In this document: positions 1-7,100 of the stretch, piece by piece | Layout: each line of letters starts with the position of its first letter | How positions within the stretch are numbered: the stretch's first letter is position 1 | NCBI GenBank assembly: GCA_023228995.1 | Contig: JALOAD010000044.1 | Coordinates: 1 to 26,920, forward strand | DNA: 26,920 nucleotides | Source of the DNA: Candidatus Muiribacterium halophilum | GTDB lineage: Bacteria > Muiribacteriota > Muiribacteriia > Muiribacteriales > Muiribacteriaceae | Direction of reading: 5' to 3' | Notes under the pieces: generated by a model | Told to the model about the DNA's origin: nothing | Databases searched by the model: none | What the model saw: the letters and a program-made list of their open reading frames with translations, nothing else | Position numbers and translations under genes: made by a program

Positions 1-664
1 CTTTTGCTATTAATTTATTGCTATATTGATTTATAGATTTAACTGGTTTACCATTTATTATAAAAGGTTTAGAATCTGGGTTATTATAACTAACTGTCAT
101 TAAGTTATTTACACCTAAATCTATCGCGGCTACTCTATCATTATACTCTAACATCTCTACATCTTTAATACCATAAACAGTTTCAATTATATATTGGTTA
201 TTTCTAGGCACAATCCTAACTTGTTTTATGCTATCTACAGGTATGTCATGAGGATCAAGCCATATATTAGTCATTGAAAGTTTGATTCTTTTAGTTTTCT
301 TAAAATCTTTTTTATTTATAGATCCTTTTTCGTAAGTGACTATAAATCTACCATCAAATTTATCTAGATAGCCAGGTATTTTAGCATTTTTATAACCTTT
401 ATCTTTTAATCTAAAGAAAGATTTATAATTTTTCAAGACTAACATAAGTATTTGATTACCAACCTTAGCAGGTAAAGCTTTATAATCAGGTAAATGTTTA
501 ATTATTGGATATGGGTTACTTAACATTTTACCAGTTTCAAAATGATGCTGTCTTATTACATAAAGTATTGAATTATAAAGATTTTTACTTAAAAAAGATA
601 ACTCATCACACTCATTATATAATGGGTGTTTCTTATCTATTATCTCTCTTTTAACTAAATCCAT
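1..664 (-). CDS. tnpB: TnpB-family RNA-guided nuclease, N-terminal part (cut by window edge)
   Basis: About 221 codons can be read from an ATG at 664 before the gene runs off the left edge, so the C-terminal part is outside the window. The start reads MDLVKREIIDKK, and near codon 190 lies AAIDLGVNNLMTV, the RuvC-I motif of IS200/IS605-type TnpB with its catalytic Asp; it is preceded by a basic region (KNAKIPGYLDKFDGRFIVTY) typical of the family. TnpB proteins are RNA-guided DNA nucleases that help insertion sequences persist. No TnpA transposase is visible beside it, so it may be a stand-alone or domesticated copy. The guide RNA (omega RNA) would be expected past the gene's 3' end, outside the window. 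Whether the nuclease is complete cannot be judged. Confidence 0.85.
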   Translation of the reverse strand, partial: MDLVKREIIDKKHPLYNECDELSFLSKNLYNSILYVIRQHHFETGKMLSNPYPIIKHLPDYKALPAKVGNQILMLVLKNYKSFFRLKDKGYKNAKIPGYLDKFDGRFIVTYEKGSINKKDFKKTKRIKLSMTNIWLDPHDIPVDSIKQVRIVPRNNQYIIETVYGIKDVEMLEYNDRVAAIDLGVNNLMTVSYNNPDSKPFIINGKPVKSINQYSNKLIAK

Positions 665-715
665 ATACTATATATTAAATATTTATTCTCTCTTTTAACT
701 TTTTATTTGGTCATT

Positions 716-940
716 TCAATTATTTATTGTATATTTACATACTGCTATCATTTGATATGATTTTATATCAAATATTATCGTTATAAGGGACTTGTAAAAA
801 CACCTAAACATTAAAATATCATCTGGTGAATATACCATACAGTTATCATATATTTTTCTATTTTTTGGTACTCTATATCTATGATCTAAATCATCAGATT
901 TTATTTTTTTGTTCATACGATAATGTGATCTTCTACTCAT
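716..940 (-). CDS. Small basic protein of unknown function
   Basis: This 74-residue reading frame begins with a basic stretch (MSRRSHYRMNKKIKSD) and ends with a hydrophobic-aromatic part (CFYKSLITIIFDIKSYQM). Its ATG shares one base with the TAA stop of the NusG-like gene upstream (TAATG arrangement), which favours translational coupling and a real gene. I do not recognise a family. It is the last gene before the TnpB gene on the same strand. The protein could also be a chance frame, but the junction and the lack of any other coding option in this stretch argue for it. Confidence 0.5.
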   Translation of the reverse strand: MSRRSHYRMNKKIKSDDLDHRYRVPKNRKIYDNCMVYSPDDILMFRCFYKSLITIIFDIKSYQMIAVCKYTINN

Positions 941-1488
941 TAAATCTTACTAATTTCTTGTATATGTAAATCTACTATGGTTTCACGACCAAATACCATT
1001 ACAATAATTTTTACTTTATCATTATCTATTTTTTCCACTACTCCATTAAAACTCTTGAAAGGACCATTAGTGATTATTATATTTTCCCCCTTTAGATACT
1101 TGTTACCTTTTTCTACTTTGGTATTTATTTCTTTTTGGACACCTACCATACGTTCTATATCAGCATTTGGTATTATTTGTGGTTTTTTATTTCGATCTGT
1201 TAATAATCCACTAACTCCTTCTAAGTATTTAATAAAATGATTCAATTCACTAATTGAAGTAGTTTCTACAAATACATAACCTGGATACATAATTTTATCT
1301 TTGTGAATTTTCTTACCATTTTTAAGATAATATGATTTCTCAATTGGTACAACAACTCTATCTATTTTTCCAATTAGGTCTCCTTGTTCACCTTCTTTAA
1401 TTAATTTTTCACTAACTTTTTTTTCATGATTTGCTATGGTTCTTACTATACACCACACCTTTGTTTTACATTCTTTTAATATTTCCAT
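940..1488 (-). CDS. NusG-like transcription elongation/antitermination factor
   Basis: The 182-residue protein has the two domains of NusG in order. The NGN domain runs from about residue 11 (VWCIVRTIANHEKKVSEKL) to about 115 and contains the signature MYPGYVFVE at 67-75. A KOW domain fills about 128-182 (YLKGENIIITNGPFKSFNGV, then DNDKVKIIVMVFGRETIVDL). The length matches bacterial NusG (about 180 residues). NusG binds the clamp helices of RNA polymerase and modulates pausing and termination; a phage copy could retarget host polymerase to phage operons. The gene starts 2 bases after the stop of the upstream gene and shares a base with the downstream one, so it sits in a compact operon with replication genes. 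The family call is firm; the phage-specific role is inference. Confidence 0.85.
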   Translation of the reverse strand: MEILKECKTKVWCIVRTIANHEKKVSEKLIKEGEQGDLIGKIDRVVVPIEKSYYLKNGKKIHKDKIMYPGYVFVETTSISELNHFIKYLEGVSGLLTDRNKKPQIIPNADIERMVGVQKEINTKVEKGNKYLKGENIIITNGPFKSFNGVVEKIDNDKVKIIVMVFGRETIVDLHIQEISKI

Positions 1489-1489
1489 T

Positions 1490-1876
1490 TTAATTTGATT
1501 TTTTTAACCATTTTAATTCTTCTAATATAAAATCTTTATTAATTTTTATTAGATAATCTAAATCTACATCCTTTATATGTAGATTTTGTAATAAAAGTTT
1601 ATAATCTTTATCATTTAATTCAGATTTTTCTGCTTTTTCACTTTTAGACCAAAACCAACTTGGATATGGTTGTGTTTTCATAAAATTGTACCACAAATCC
1701 ATAGCAGTAATTTTGTCTATTGCTTTATTATTAAGTAAATATGCTTTTTCTGGATATTTTTTTGAAAAATATCTATTAAAAATGAAAAAACATGATTCTT
1801 TCTCACTATCTGGTATATTTACCCAATCATTTTTTTTATTAAACATAGCATTTGCTACAAGTCTTAAATCAGCCAT
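1490..1876 (-). CDS. Possible DNA polymerase clamp-loader small subunit (gp62-like)
   Basis: The frame from the ATG at 1876 gives 128 residues starting MADLRLVANAMFNKK; a TTG one codon upstream is a poorer start. The pattern FFIFNRYFSKKYPEKAYLLN followed by an aromatic-rich stretch (AMDLWYNFM, PSWFWSK) recalls small phage clamp-loader subunits, which often carry an 'NR-fs---P--a---N' signature. T4 gp62 joins gp44 to load the sliding clamp. The context (between RNase H and NusG, with gp32 in the same genome) suits a replication gene. The similarity is from memory, and residue identity to T4 gp62 itself is low, so an unknown function remains possible. A 19-base sequence shared with position 9801 lies just upstream and may be its promoter. 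Confidence 0.35.
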   Translation of the reverse strand: MADLRLVANAMFNKKNDWVNIPDSEKESCFFIFNRYFSKKYPEKAYLLNNKAIDKITAMDLWYNFMKTQPYPSWFWSKSEKAEKSELNDKDYKLLLQNLHIKDVDLDYLIKINKDFILEELKWLKKSN

Positions 1877-1892
1877 CAATTAAGTTATTAAT

Positions 1893-1911
1893 TTTATAAT
1901 CTCTATATAAT
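1893..1911 (-). promoter_or_regulatory. 19-base repeat upstream of a gene, possible promoter
   Basis: The plus-strand string TTTATAATCTCTATATAAT occurs here and identically at 9801-9819. Here it lies 17 bases ahead of the ATG at 1876. Read on the minus strand it contains TATATAGAGATTATAAA. It does not match the TAnnTTTG promoters elsewhere in the window, so it may mark another promoter class (middle or late) or a binding site. An exact 19-base match is unlikely by chance even in AT-rich DNA, but only two copies were seen. Confidence 0.35.
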
Positions 1912-2003
1912 ACAAAATTCAATAAATTAAATAATTAATCATAAAAAGTATAGCTTAAAACCATGCTTTTCGATGTTGAATTTTGTCGGAAAACATTAAA
2001 TTT

Positions 2004-2020
2004 ATGTAATTTCATTACAT
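2004..2020. repeat. Short perfect inverted repeat (ATGTAAT-TTC-ATTACAT)
   Basis: Two 7-base arms flank a 3-base loop just downstream of the orphan reading frame on the minus strand. No T-run follows on either strand, so it is not a standard terminator; it could be an operator or an RNA hairpin. The rest of the 1880-2033 gap shows no gene. Confidence 0.4.
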
Positions 2021-2033
2021 CATCTAATGAAAC

Positions 2034-2225
2034 TCAATATTTCAATTTCAAGTTTTTTGTGTCACTAAAGAATTTCTTCCAATCTGTATATTTAGTAGCC
2101 ATTTCCTTCCATTGGTGTTTCACCACCAGAGTTGGATAAAAGCCTTTAGTATTTTTCTTTATTCTATATTCATAACCCCAACAGGCAATTTCTATAGAGG
2201 CATTAACTACATCAGTATAATCATA
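2034..2225 (-). pseudogene. Orphan reading frame without a start codon, likely gene fragment
   Basis: A 63-codon open stretch lies in the same frame as the upstream gene, directly after its tandem TAATAA stops. It has no ATG, GTG or TTG until about codon 43. Its translation looks like real protein (ASIEIACWGYEYRIKKNTKG, then FYPTLVVKHQWKEM), with well-mixed residues and codons such as GCC and CTG that are uncommon in neighbouring genes. It is probably the C-terminal remnant of a gene whose start was lost, possibly of outside origin. I do not recognise the family. Readthrough of two adjacent stops seems unlikely. Confidence 0.5.
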
Positions 2226-2228
2226 TTA

Positions 2229-2666
2229 TTACTCTTCATATATTAAATTTGCTTCAATTAACATTTTTTCCATTATATTAAAATAACTTTCACCAAATAT
2301 AATAATCAATTCTTCTTTTGTGAAAGAAATATCTTTATTTATTTTTTCCTTTGAAATAAAAGTACCATCCTCTAATTCATATTCAAAATCACATGTCATA
2401 TAATTATAATATTCATTAACTATCTTCAACCTAAATTTTCTAAGATTAAAAATTTTATCTTTTATAATAAGTAATTCTTTTTTGATCTTATCTTTGGTCT
2501 TAACAGACATTTTTTCCGGAAGATGTCCAATTGTTGATGAAACATCAACCAAATAACAACAAAATGCATAAATTGATAAAATTTTCTTTATAGTATCATT
2601 TTTAATACCAATGCATTCTATCACAGGAGACCATATTTTAATTATATCTTGTACTTTATTTACCAT
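2229..2666 (-). CDS. Protein of unknown function, helical
   Basis: This 145-residue protein starts MVNKVQDIIKIWSPVIECIG and is rich in helix-forming Lys, Ile and Glu. Its start overlaps the end of the RNase H gene by 7 bases, so the two are probably co-translated. It ends in a double stop (TAATAA). No motif I recognise is present; the coupling to RNase H suggests a replication or nucleic-acid role, which is inference only. Confidence 0.7.
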   Translation of the reverse strand: MVNKVQDIIKIWSPVIECIGIKNDTIKKILSIYAFCCYLVDVSSTIGHLPEKMSVKTKDKIKKELLIIKDKIFNLRKFRLKIVNEYYNYMTCDFEYELEDGTFISKEKINKDISFTKEELIIIFGESYFNIMEKMLIEANLIYEE

Positions 2667-3655
2667 GGTAGTATGTCTTTTTTTCTAAATTTATTATATA
2701 CATTTTCCATAATTTCAACTATATCTTCTGGTAGATTATCCATTCTAAGATCAATTAATCTTACATTAGATATAATATTATTTACTATTCCAGACATTTC
2801 ATTTTTTGATAATTTTTTCTTTTCTATGATTAAATCTGCAATATTTTCATATAAATCTGGATCATTTAAATTAACTTCACCAAATTCAGAAATATAATTA
2901 TCATATATTGATTTAGCACCAGCATCACCAATCCCTCTTTTTTTATCATTCTTAATCTGTGTATAAACCGAACTTATATTATCTGAACTATCTCCCTTAA
3001 TGATTTTTATAATCAAAGATTCAATAGCATCAATCTCAAATACCTCATATTTCTTAATAAACCTATTAATCATTAATAAAAAATCAGTATTATCATTTAG
3101 ATTGAATATATCATCAGATTGCAAATTATTCACCTTATTTAAGAAAATTTGATAATTCTTTGGTAAAAATAATTTTTCTTTATTAAACATTTCATTTGAC
3201 ATCATATTAATATATAAAGGTTCTAAACTATATGATACTAATTGTTTTATATCATAATCATTAGATATTATAATTGTAGATCTACCTTTTCTATTTGCTT
3301 TATGTACTAAAAAACTAATAAAATCATCACCCTCTACTAAAGGAGCTTCTAATACCTTAATTGTATCCTTAATGCTATCCTTAAACTCACTATAAGCAAT
3401 ATACACAAAATCCCAATCTATATCTGTGTCTTTCTTTCTTTTTCCTTTATAATCCGTACTATATTGTTTTCTCCAAGATTTCTCTTTTGAATCAGATACT
3501 AAATATATATTGGTGAATGGAAACCATTTCCTATAATTATTTACTGAATTTTCTAAGGCTTTATGTAAAGAACCATATAATAAATTATTTTTATGTAAAG
3601 TAAAAACTAATTTACTCAATAAATAATTTCCATCTATTATTAAATCACATACCAT
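2660..3655 (-). CDS. rnh: T4-type RNase H / 5'-3' exonuclease (FEN-1 family)
   Basis: The 331-residue protein carries the acidic motifs of the 5'-nuclease family in order: DLIIDGN at 4-10, EGDD at 108-111, SNDYDIKQL at 131-139, and KGDSSDN at 220-226, followed by a helix-hairpin-helix-like element (RGIGDAGAKSI, 240-250). T4 RNase H (305 residues) removes RNA primers and adjacent DNA from lagging-strand fragments with two Mg ions held by these acids. The gene starts 38 bases beyond the terminator of the preceding gene and overlaps the next gene by 7 bases. All key acids appear present, so activity is expected. The alternative, a different 5'-3' exonuclease of the same fold, would not change the general role. 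Confidence 0.88.
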   Translation of the reverse strand: MVCDLIIDGNYLLSKLVFTLHKNNLLYGSLHKALENSVNNYRKWFPFTNIYLVSDSKEKSWRKQYSTDYKGKRKKDTDIDWDFVYIAYSEFKDSIKDTIKVLEAPLVEGDDFISFLVHKANRKGRSTIIISNDYDIKQLVSYSLEPLYINMMSNEMFNKEKLFLPKNYQIFLNKVNNLQSDDIFNLNDNTDFLLMINRFIKKYEVFEIDAIESLIIKIIKGDSSDNISSVYTQIKNDKKRGIGDAGAKSIYDNYISEFGEVNLNDPDLYENIADLIIEKKKLSKNEMSGIVNNIISNVRLIDLRMDNLPEDIVEIMENVYNKFRKKDILPW

Positions 3656-3692
3656 ATTGATATTTTTATTTTTTAGTTATACATAAAAAGTA

Positions 3693-3715
3693 AAAGAAGG
3701 TTTTTAATCTTCTTT
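3693..3715 (-). terminator. Hairpin terminator of the low-complexity gene
   Basis: A 7-bp stem (AAAGAAG / CTTCTTT) with a 9-base loop is followed on the minus strand by TACTTTTTATG. The stop codon of the gene ending at 3704 lies in the loop. The stem is short and the T-run broken, so strength is uncertain. Confidence 0.5.
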
Positions 3716-4213
3716 CACTAATTTGTCAATTATTTTATCCCTCTTTAACATTTTTAGTCTTTTCTCAATGAAGTCTTCCAAATCACATACAACTGGACCA
3801 TTGTTTTTCTTAAATTCCCTATAATATGATTCCCCTAATACATTAAGAATTGCTATAAATGAAACAAAATCTGTACTTGGATATACTGATAATTCAATAT
3901 CTTCTCCTAATATATGATATATGAAATTATTTGTTACTGTATAAGGTGGTGCATAAGAAATTTTAGTACCAGTACCAGTAGTAGTAGTAGTTATTGATGA
4001 ACATGATGTTGTTATTCCACTACTATAACTATTACTAGTATAACTATTACTAGTATAAGCATTATATAATGAATCAATATCCAATTCTCCAATACCATTT
4101 TTATCTAAAATATCTTTATCAATATCAGTTGTATATTCTTTAATAATAGATATATGATCATCAGATATTCCTTTATTTAGTCCATTCTCTTTATTTTTTT
4201 TCAATTGCTTCAT
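3704..4213 (-). CDS. Unknown protein with Ser/Thr-rich low-complexity linker
   Basis: The 169-residue protein has a charged N-terminal part, a low-complexity centre (about residues 52-87: TSNSY repeats, a run of Thr, then TGTGTK) and a C-terminal part (about 90-169) with FIYHILGEDIELSVYP, ILNVLGESYYREFKK and a lysine-rich end. The linker DNA consists of ACT/AGT triplet runs and an imperfect 15-base repeat, a likely site of length variation by slippage. A degraded copy of the C-terminal domain lies directly upstream (4216-4477), so this is one of a tandem pair. I do not recognise the domain. Confidence 0.7.
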   Translation of the reverse strand: MKQLKKNKENGLNKGISDDHISIIKEYTTDIDKDILDKNGIGELDIDSLYNAYTSNSYTSNSYSSGITTSCSSITTTTTGTGTKISYAPPYTVTNNFIYHILGEDIELSVYPSTDFVSFIAILNVLGESYYREFKKNNGPVVCDLEDFIEKRLKMLKRDKIIDKLVKED

Positions 4214-4215
4214 AT

Positions 4216-4477
4216 TTATTCTTTTATTTTTATTATATCTTCAATTAATTTATTTCTGAACAATCTAACTAAATGACATCTAATTCTACCTGTATATAAA
4301 TATGATTAATCTTTAATTGCTTGTAATATGGCTTACCTAAAACATTAATCATGTAAATCATATGTGTTATATTTCAGATATATCAAATTCAACTAATTCA
4401 CCTAAAACATTATATTTTAATTGTTCTTTATTATATGTAGATGTACCATTATAATAACTATTGTACATTAATTTCAT
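4216..4477 (-). pseudogene. Decayed paralogue of the adjacent gene
   Basis: A 36-codon frame starts at 4477 (MKLMYNSYYNGTSTYNKEQ) and stops at 4367; its YNVLGELVEFDI matches the neighbour's YHILGEDIELSV. In another frame MIYMINVLGKPYYKQLKIN matches ILNVLGESYYREFKK, then a stop; in a third, RLFRNKLIEDIIKIKE matches the neighbour's KRDKIIDKLVKED terminus. The order is conserved with at least two frameshifts and an internal stop, so this is a duplicate that has lost function. Confidence 0.75.
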
Positions 4478-4512
4478 ATTTTTTATTATATAAATTAAAA
4501 AAAATAAGTTTA

Positions 4513-5031
4513 TTAAAATAGTAATTCATTTTTTCGCAATTCAGAATTCTTACCAAACCAAATATCTAATGATTTTTTAGATAAATCATCTTTTACAATT
4601 AAAGTCAATTTTGGATTATGTATAATATCTTTATACTCATCATCAACTAGTGAGGCTAAACCCTTCTTATATTCAATATTATATAGTTTAACATCATTAG
4701 TTTTTACCCAATTATCATATTCTATCTGATTATAAAAAAATAATTTATTTTTACCTTTTTTATGTTCAGCTACAACAATGGGTGTTTCAACTTTATATAT
4801 CATCTTATTATCAAACAACTCTGGCCAATACTTATGAAAAAAGTTTAATAGCAAACCAGCTATGGCATTACCATCACAATTATGACTTAATATTAAATCA
4901 TTTTCACCCACTATATAAAAAGTATGATCATCCTCTACTTCTATATCTATAAACTTTTTAATACCATCATATCTTTGTATAGATTCAGGTTTAACCAATT
5001 TATAATCACTTAAATTTATATTCATTTTCAT
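4513..5031 (-). CDS. Split-intein C-half fused to C-terminal fragment of T4-like topoisomerase II large subunit
   Basis: Residues 1-51 form a split-intein C-terminal half (IntC): block F is FIDIEVEDDHTFYIV and block G is LILSHN followed by Cys52, giving the usual penultimate His, terminal Asn and +1 nucleophile. From Cys52 the extein reads CDGNAIAGLLLNFFHKYWPE, the second half of a TOPRIM DxDxDG motif and its following helix, then resembles T4 gp60 (ETPIVVAEHKKG, EYKKGLASL, and a GKNSELRK ending like gp60's GDNADLRK). The piece can be active only after trans-splicing to the fragment encoded at 6470-7099, which ends in ...YVDAD plus an intein N-half. Together they restore DADCDG. The type II topoisomerase relaxes DNA and supports replication. 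An intact methyltransferase gene separates the two pieces. Confidence 0.88.
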   Translation of the reverse strand: MKMNINLSDYKLVKPESIQRYDGIKKFIDIEVEDDHTFYIVGENDLILSHNCDGNAIAGLLLNFFHKYWPELFDNKMIYKVETPIVVAEHKKGKNKLFFYNQIEYDNWVKTNDVKLYNIEYKKGLASLVDDEYKDIIHNPKLTLIVKDDLSKKSLDIWFGKNSELRKNELLF

Positions 5032-5056
5032 ATATAATATTGTTTTTTATTTTTGT

Positions 5057-6457
5057 TTATTTAAGGTTAAAATTTAAGTAATCCTCAATATCTTTTGAAT
5101 TAAATGTATAATAACCTCCACTTTTATATTTTTTAAGTATCTTTATATATTTGATAAAATTTTCACTTTTAATTATATTAGATATAACATTAAAATCTTG
5201 ATTAGTAATTATATATAAACCACTATATACTCCACTATTTTTTGGTACAATGTTCAATTTTATAGAATTAAGATCTTTAATTAATGTATTAATAGATATT
5301 TTATCTATATTTGTATCATTAAGTGCTTGTGTTCTACCATATAAATACCAGTTTTTATTCTCTTTTTCAGTTTTACCTTTTAATAATGTGTTTTTATTAA
5401 AATTTAGATAATCTTTTATTTTGTCAAATGAAAAAATAAAATCTTTATCTAATGGTTTACCTATATCATCATATGGATAGAAACATCTATACCATTTTCC
5501 AGTTGATGCTTTAATAATTGGTATAGTAAGTTCATAAAAAGGCAATTCATTAATGAAAATACTATCAGCTAATGTAGCATAGCCATTCTTAACTTTCACA
5601 GATTTAGTATTATTATTTTTAATATTTCTTATTATATCTAAGTCTATTTTAGAACCTAAATAAAAAATATCATCTATAATACAATCACTAATTGACAATC
5701 TATCGATAAATATTTTATTATTTTCACCAAAACCATAATAATCAAAAGTATCACCATTATAAGTTTTATCAAAATAAGTAATAATAACATAAGTGGTAGC
5801 ATTATTGAAAATTTGATTGTGTGCCAGATCAATCACTCCAACTAATTTTTTAGATTCTTGTATATAATTACGAAAGTTTCTACCAGCTAAACTATTCATC
5901 CATGAACTAGGTGTAATATATGATAATTTACCATCATGATTTAGCATGTTAAAACCAATTTCATAAAATACTAAATATAAATCAATCATTCCACTCGATG
6001 CAAAATTAAATTGTTTAACATTATCATAATTAATATCTAAATTATGAACTCTAACATAAGGTGGGTTACCTACTACAAAATCCATCATATTATGATATTT
6101 TTTTATCAGTAATGTATCACCATTAATAACATCCCATTTTACATTAGTTAATCCATATTCACTTACTAAATTATTAAGTTTTTCTAAACATTTATTATAT
6201 GCTAGTATATCCATTTCAATACCATGTATATATGTTTCTAATTCGTGTTTTAATATAGTATTATTAGTATGATATTTTATATATTCTCTACAATATCTAT
6301 CTACTATTTTTATTAAAAAAGCACCATCACCACAACTATTATCTATAATATGTTTTTGTAAAATATCAGATTTATAATCAATATAATCTAACATAATATC
6401 TACTATATAATCTGGTGTGAATATTTGACCTTTTTGCTTTTTCCCTAAATTACTCAT
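5057..6457 (-). CDS. DNA adenine-type methyltransferase (Eco57I/TaqI-like)
   Basis: The 466-residue protein has motif X (GQIFTPDYIVDIM, 10-22), the AdoMet-binding motif I (DNSCGDGAFL, 39-48) and catalytic motif IV (NPPY, 131-134), followed by a long C-terminal half typical of target recognition in TaqI/Eco57I-class N6-adenine enzymes. The order X-I-IV is that of the gamma class. No nuclease motif or partner restriction gene is evident, so it is probably a solitary methylase, perhaps protecting phage DNA. It sits with gaps of 12 and 25 bases between two topoisomerase fragments joined by a split intein, exactly where a homing endonuclease gene is usually found in fractured genes. A fused type IIG restriction activity cannot be excluded without structure comparison. 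Confidence 0.9.
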   Translation of the reverse strand: MSNLGKKQKGQIFTPDYIVDIMLDYIDYKSDILQKHIIDNSCGDGAFLIKIVDRYCREYIKYHTNNTILKHELETYIHGIEMDILAYNKCLEKLNNLVSEYGLTNVKWDVINGDTLLIKKYHNMMDFVVGNPPYVRVHNLDINYDNVKQFNFASSGMIDLYLVFYEIGFNMLNHDGKLSYITPSSWMNSLAGRNFRNYIQESKKLVGVIDLAHNQIFNNATTYVIITYFDKTYNGDTFDYYGFGENNKIFIDRLSISDCIIDDIFYLGSKIDLDIIRNIKNNNTKSVKVKNGYATLADSIFINELPFYELTIPIIKASTGKWYRCFYPYDDIGKPLDKDFIFSFDKIKDYLNFNKNTLLKGKTEKENKNWYLYGRTQALNDTNIDKISINTLIKDLNSIKLNIVPKNSGVYSGLYIITNQDFNVISNIIKSENFIKYIKILKKYKSGGYYTFNSKDIEDYLNFNLK

Positions 6458-6469
6458 GCTTCAATTAAT

Positions 6470-7099
6470 TTATTTTTTCAACATTAAAAAGTCAGTATAT
6501 AATATATCTTTTGCTTCTATATCCATTACTTCACTATCTCTATAAATCAAAAGTCTATGATCCTCAGAACAACAAATTGTATTTCCACCTACTTTGATTA
6601 TAATATATTTAGATATATCTTTTTCTACTATATTTACTATTTTTTTATATTCATTTGTATGTGTTAATACCTCATCATTGTAAGTTATATCTTTTATAGG
6701 TTTAACACCATCTTTTGTCATAATCAAAGTATTTTCCTCTAAACAATCAGCATCAACATAAAATAATATTTTTCCATATCTTAATGTTTTAGGATCAGCA
6801 ACTTGTCCAAGTTTCAACCCAATAGCAGCCATAATATTAACAATTTCTGTATTCTGTGCTAATTTTTGATTTCCTAGATCAGATACATTTAATACCTTAC
6901 CTCTTAAAGCAAAAGCCCCAATTGTTTGTGGATCTCTATATTTTCTTGCAGCACTGGAAGCAGAATTATGTGAAATTAACCCATTACTCAATAAAAAGCT
7001 CTGATCCATTTCTACTGATATATCAACCATATTAACATACTCTTTTGTATGTATAATATCTTCAATATCAACTAATTCTAAAAAATTTTCTACAATCAT
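6470..7099 (-). CDS. Middle fragment of T4-like topoisomerase II large subunit, flanked by two different split-intein halves
   Basis: The 209-residue product has three parts. Residues 1-45 are an intein C-half (VDISVEMDQSFLLSNGLISH then Asn45). Residues 46-118 are an extein of 73 residues starting SASSAARKYRDPQTIGAFAL and ending GKILFYVDAD, which matches the GyrB/gp39 TOPRIM region between the EGDSA and DxDxDG motifs (LRGKVLNV is also conserved). Residues 119-209 are an intein N-half starting CLEENTLIMTKDGVKPIKDI with a block B (CCSEDH). Maturation therefore needs two trans-splicing events: one with an upstream fragment (ATPase domain plus N-half, not in this window) and one with the product of 4513-5031. 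Both cuts fall in metal-binding catalytic motifs of TOPRIM. Confidence 0.9.
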   Translation of the reverse strand: MIVENFLELVDIEDIIHTKEYVNMVDISVEMDQSFLLSNGLISHNSASSAARKYRDPQTIGAFALRGKVLNVSDLGNQKLAQNTEIVNIMAAIGLKLGQVADPKTLRYGKILFYVDADCLEENTLIMTKDGVKPIKDITYNDEVLTHTNEYKKIVNIVEKDISKYIIIKVGGNTICCSEDHRLLIYRDSEVMDIEAKDILYTDFLMLKK

Positions 7100-7100
7100 C

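Noticed and set aside
977-1240. Plus-strand reading frame opposite the NusG-like gene
   Set aside because: Antisense shadow of a well-supported gene, with hydrophobic composition typical of complement translation.
3960-4060. CRISPR-like repeats in the triplet-rich stretch
   Set aside because: The repeats are short codon runs inside an open gene, without spacers.
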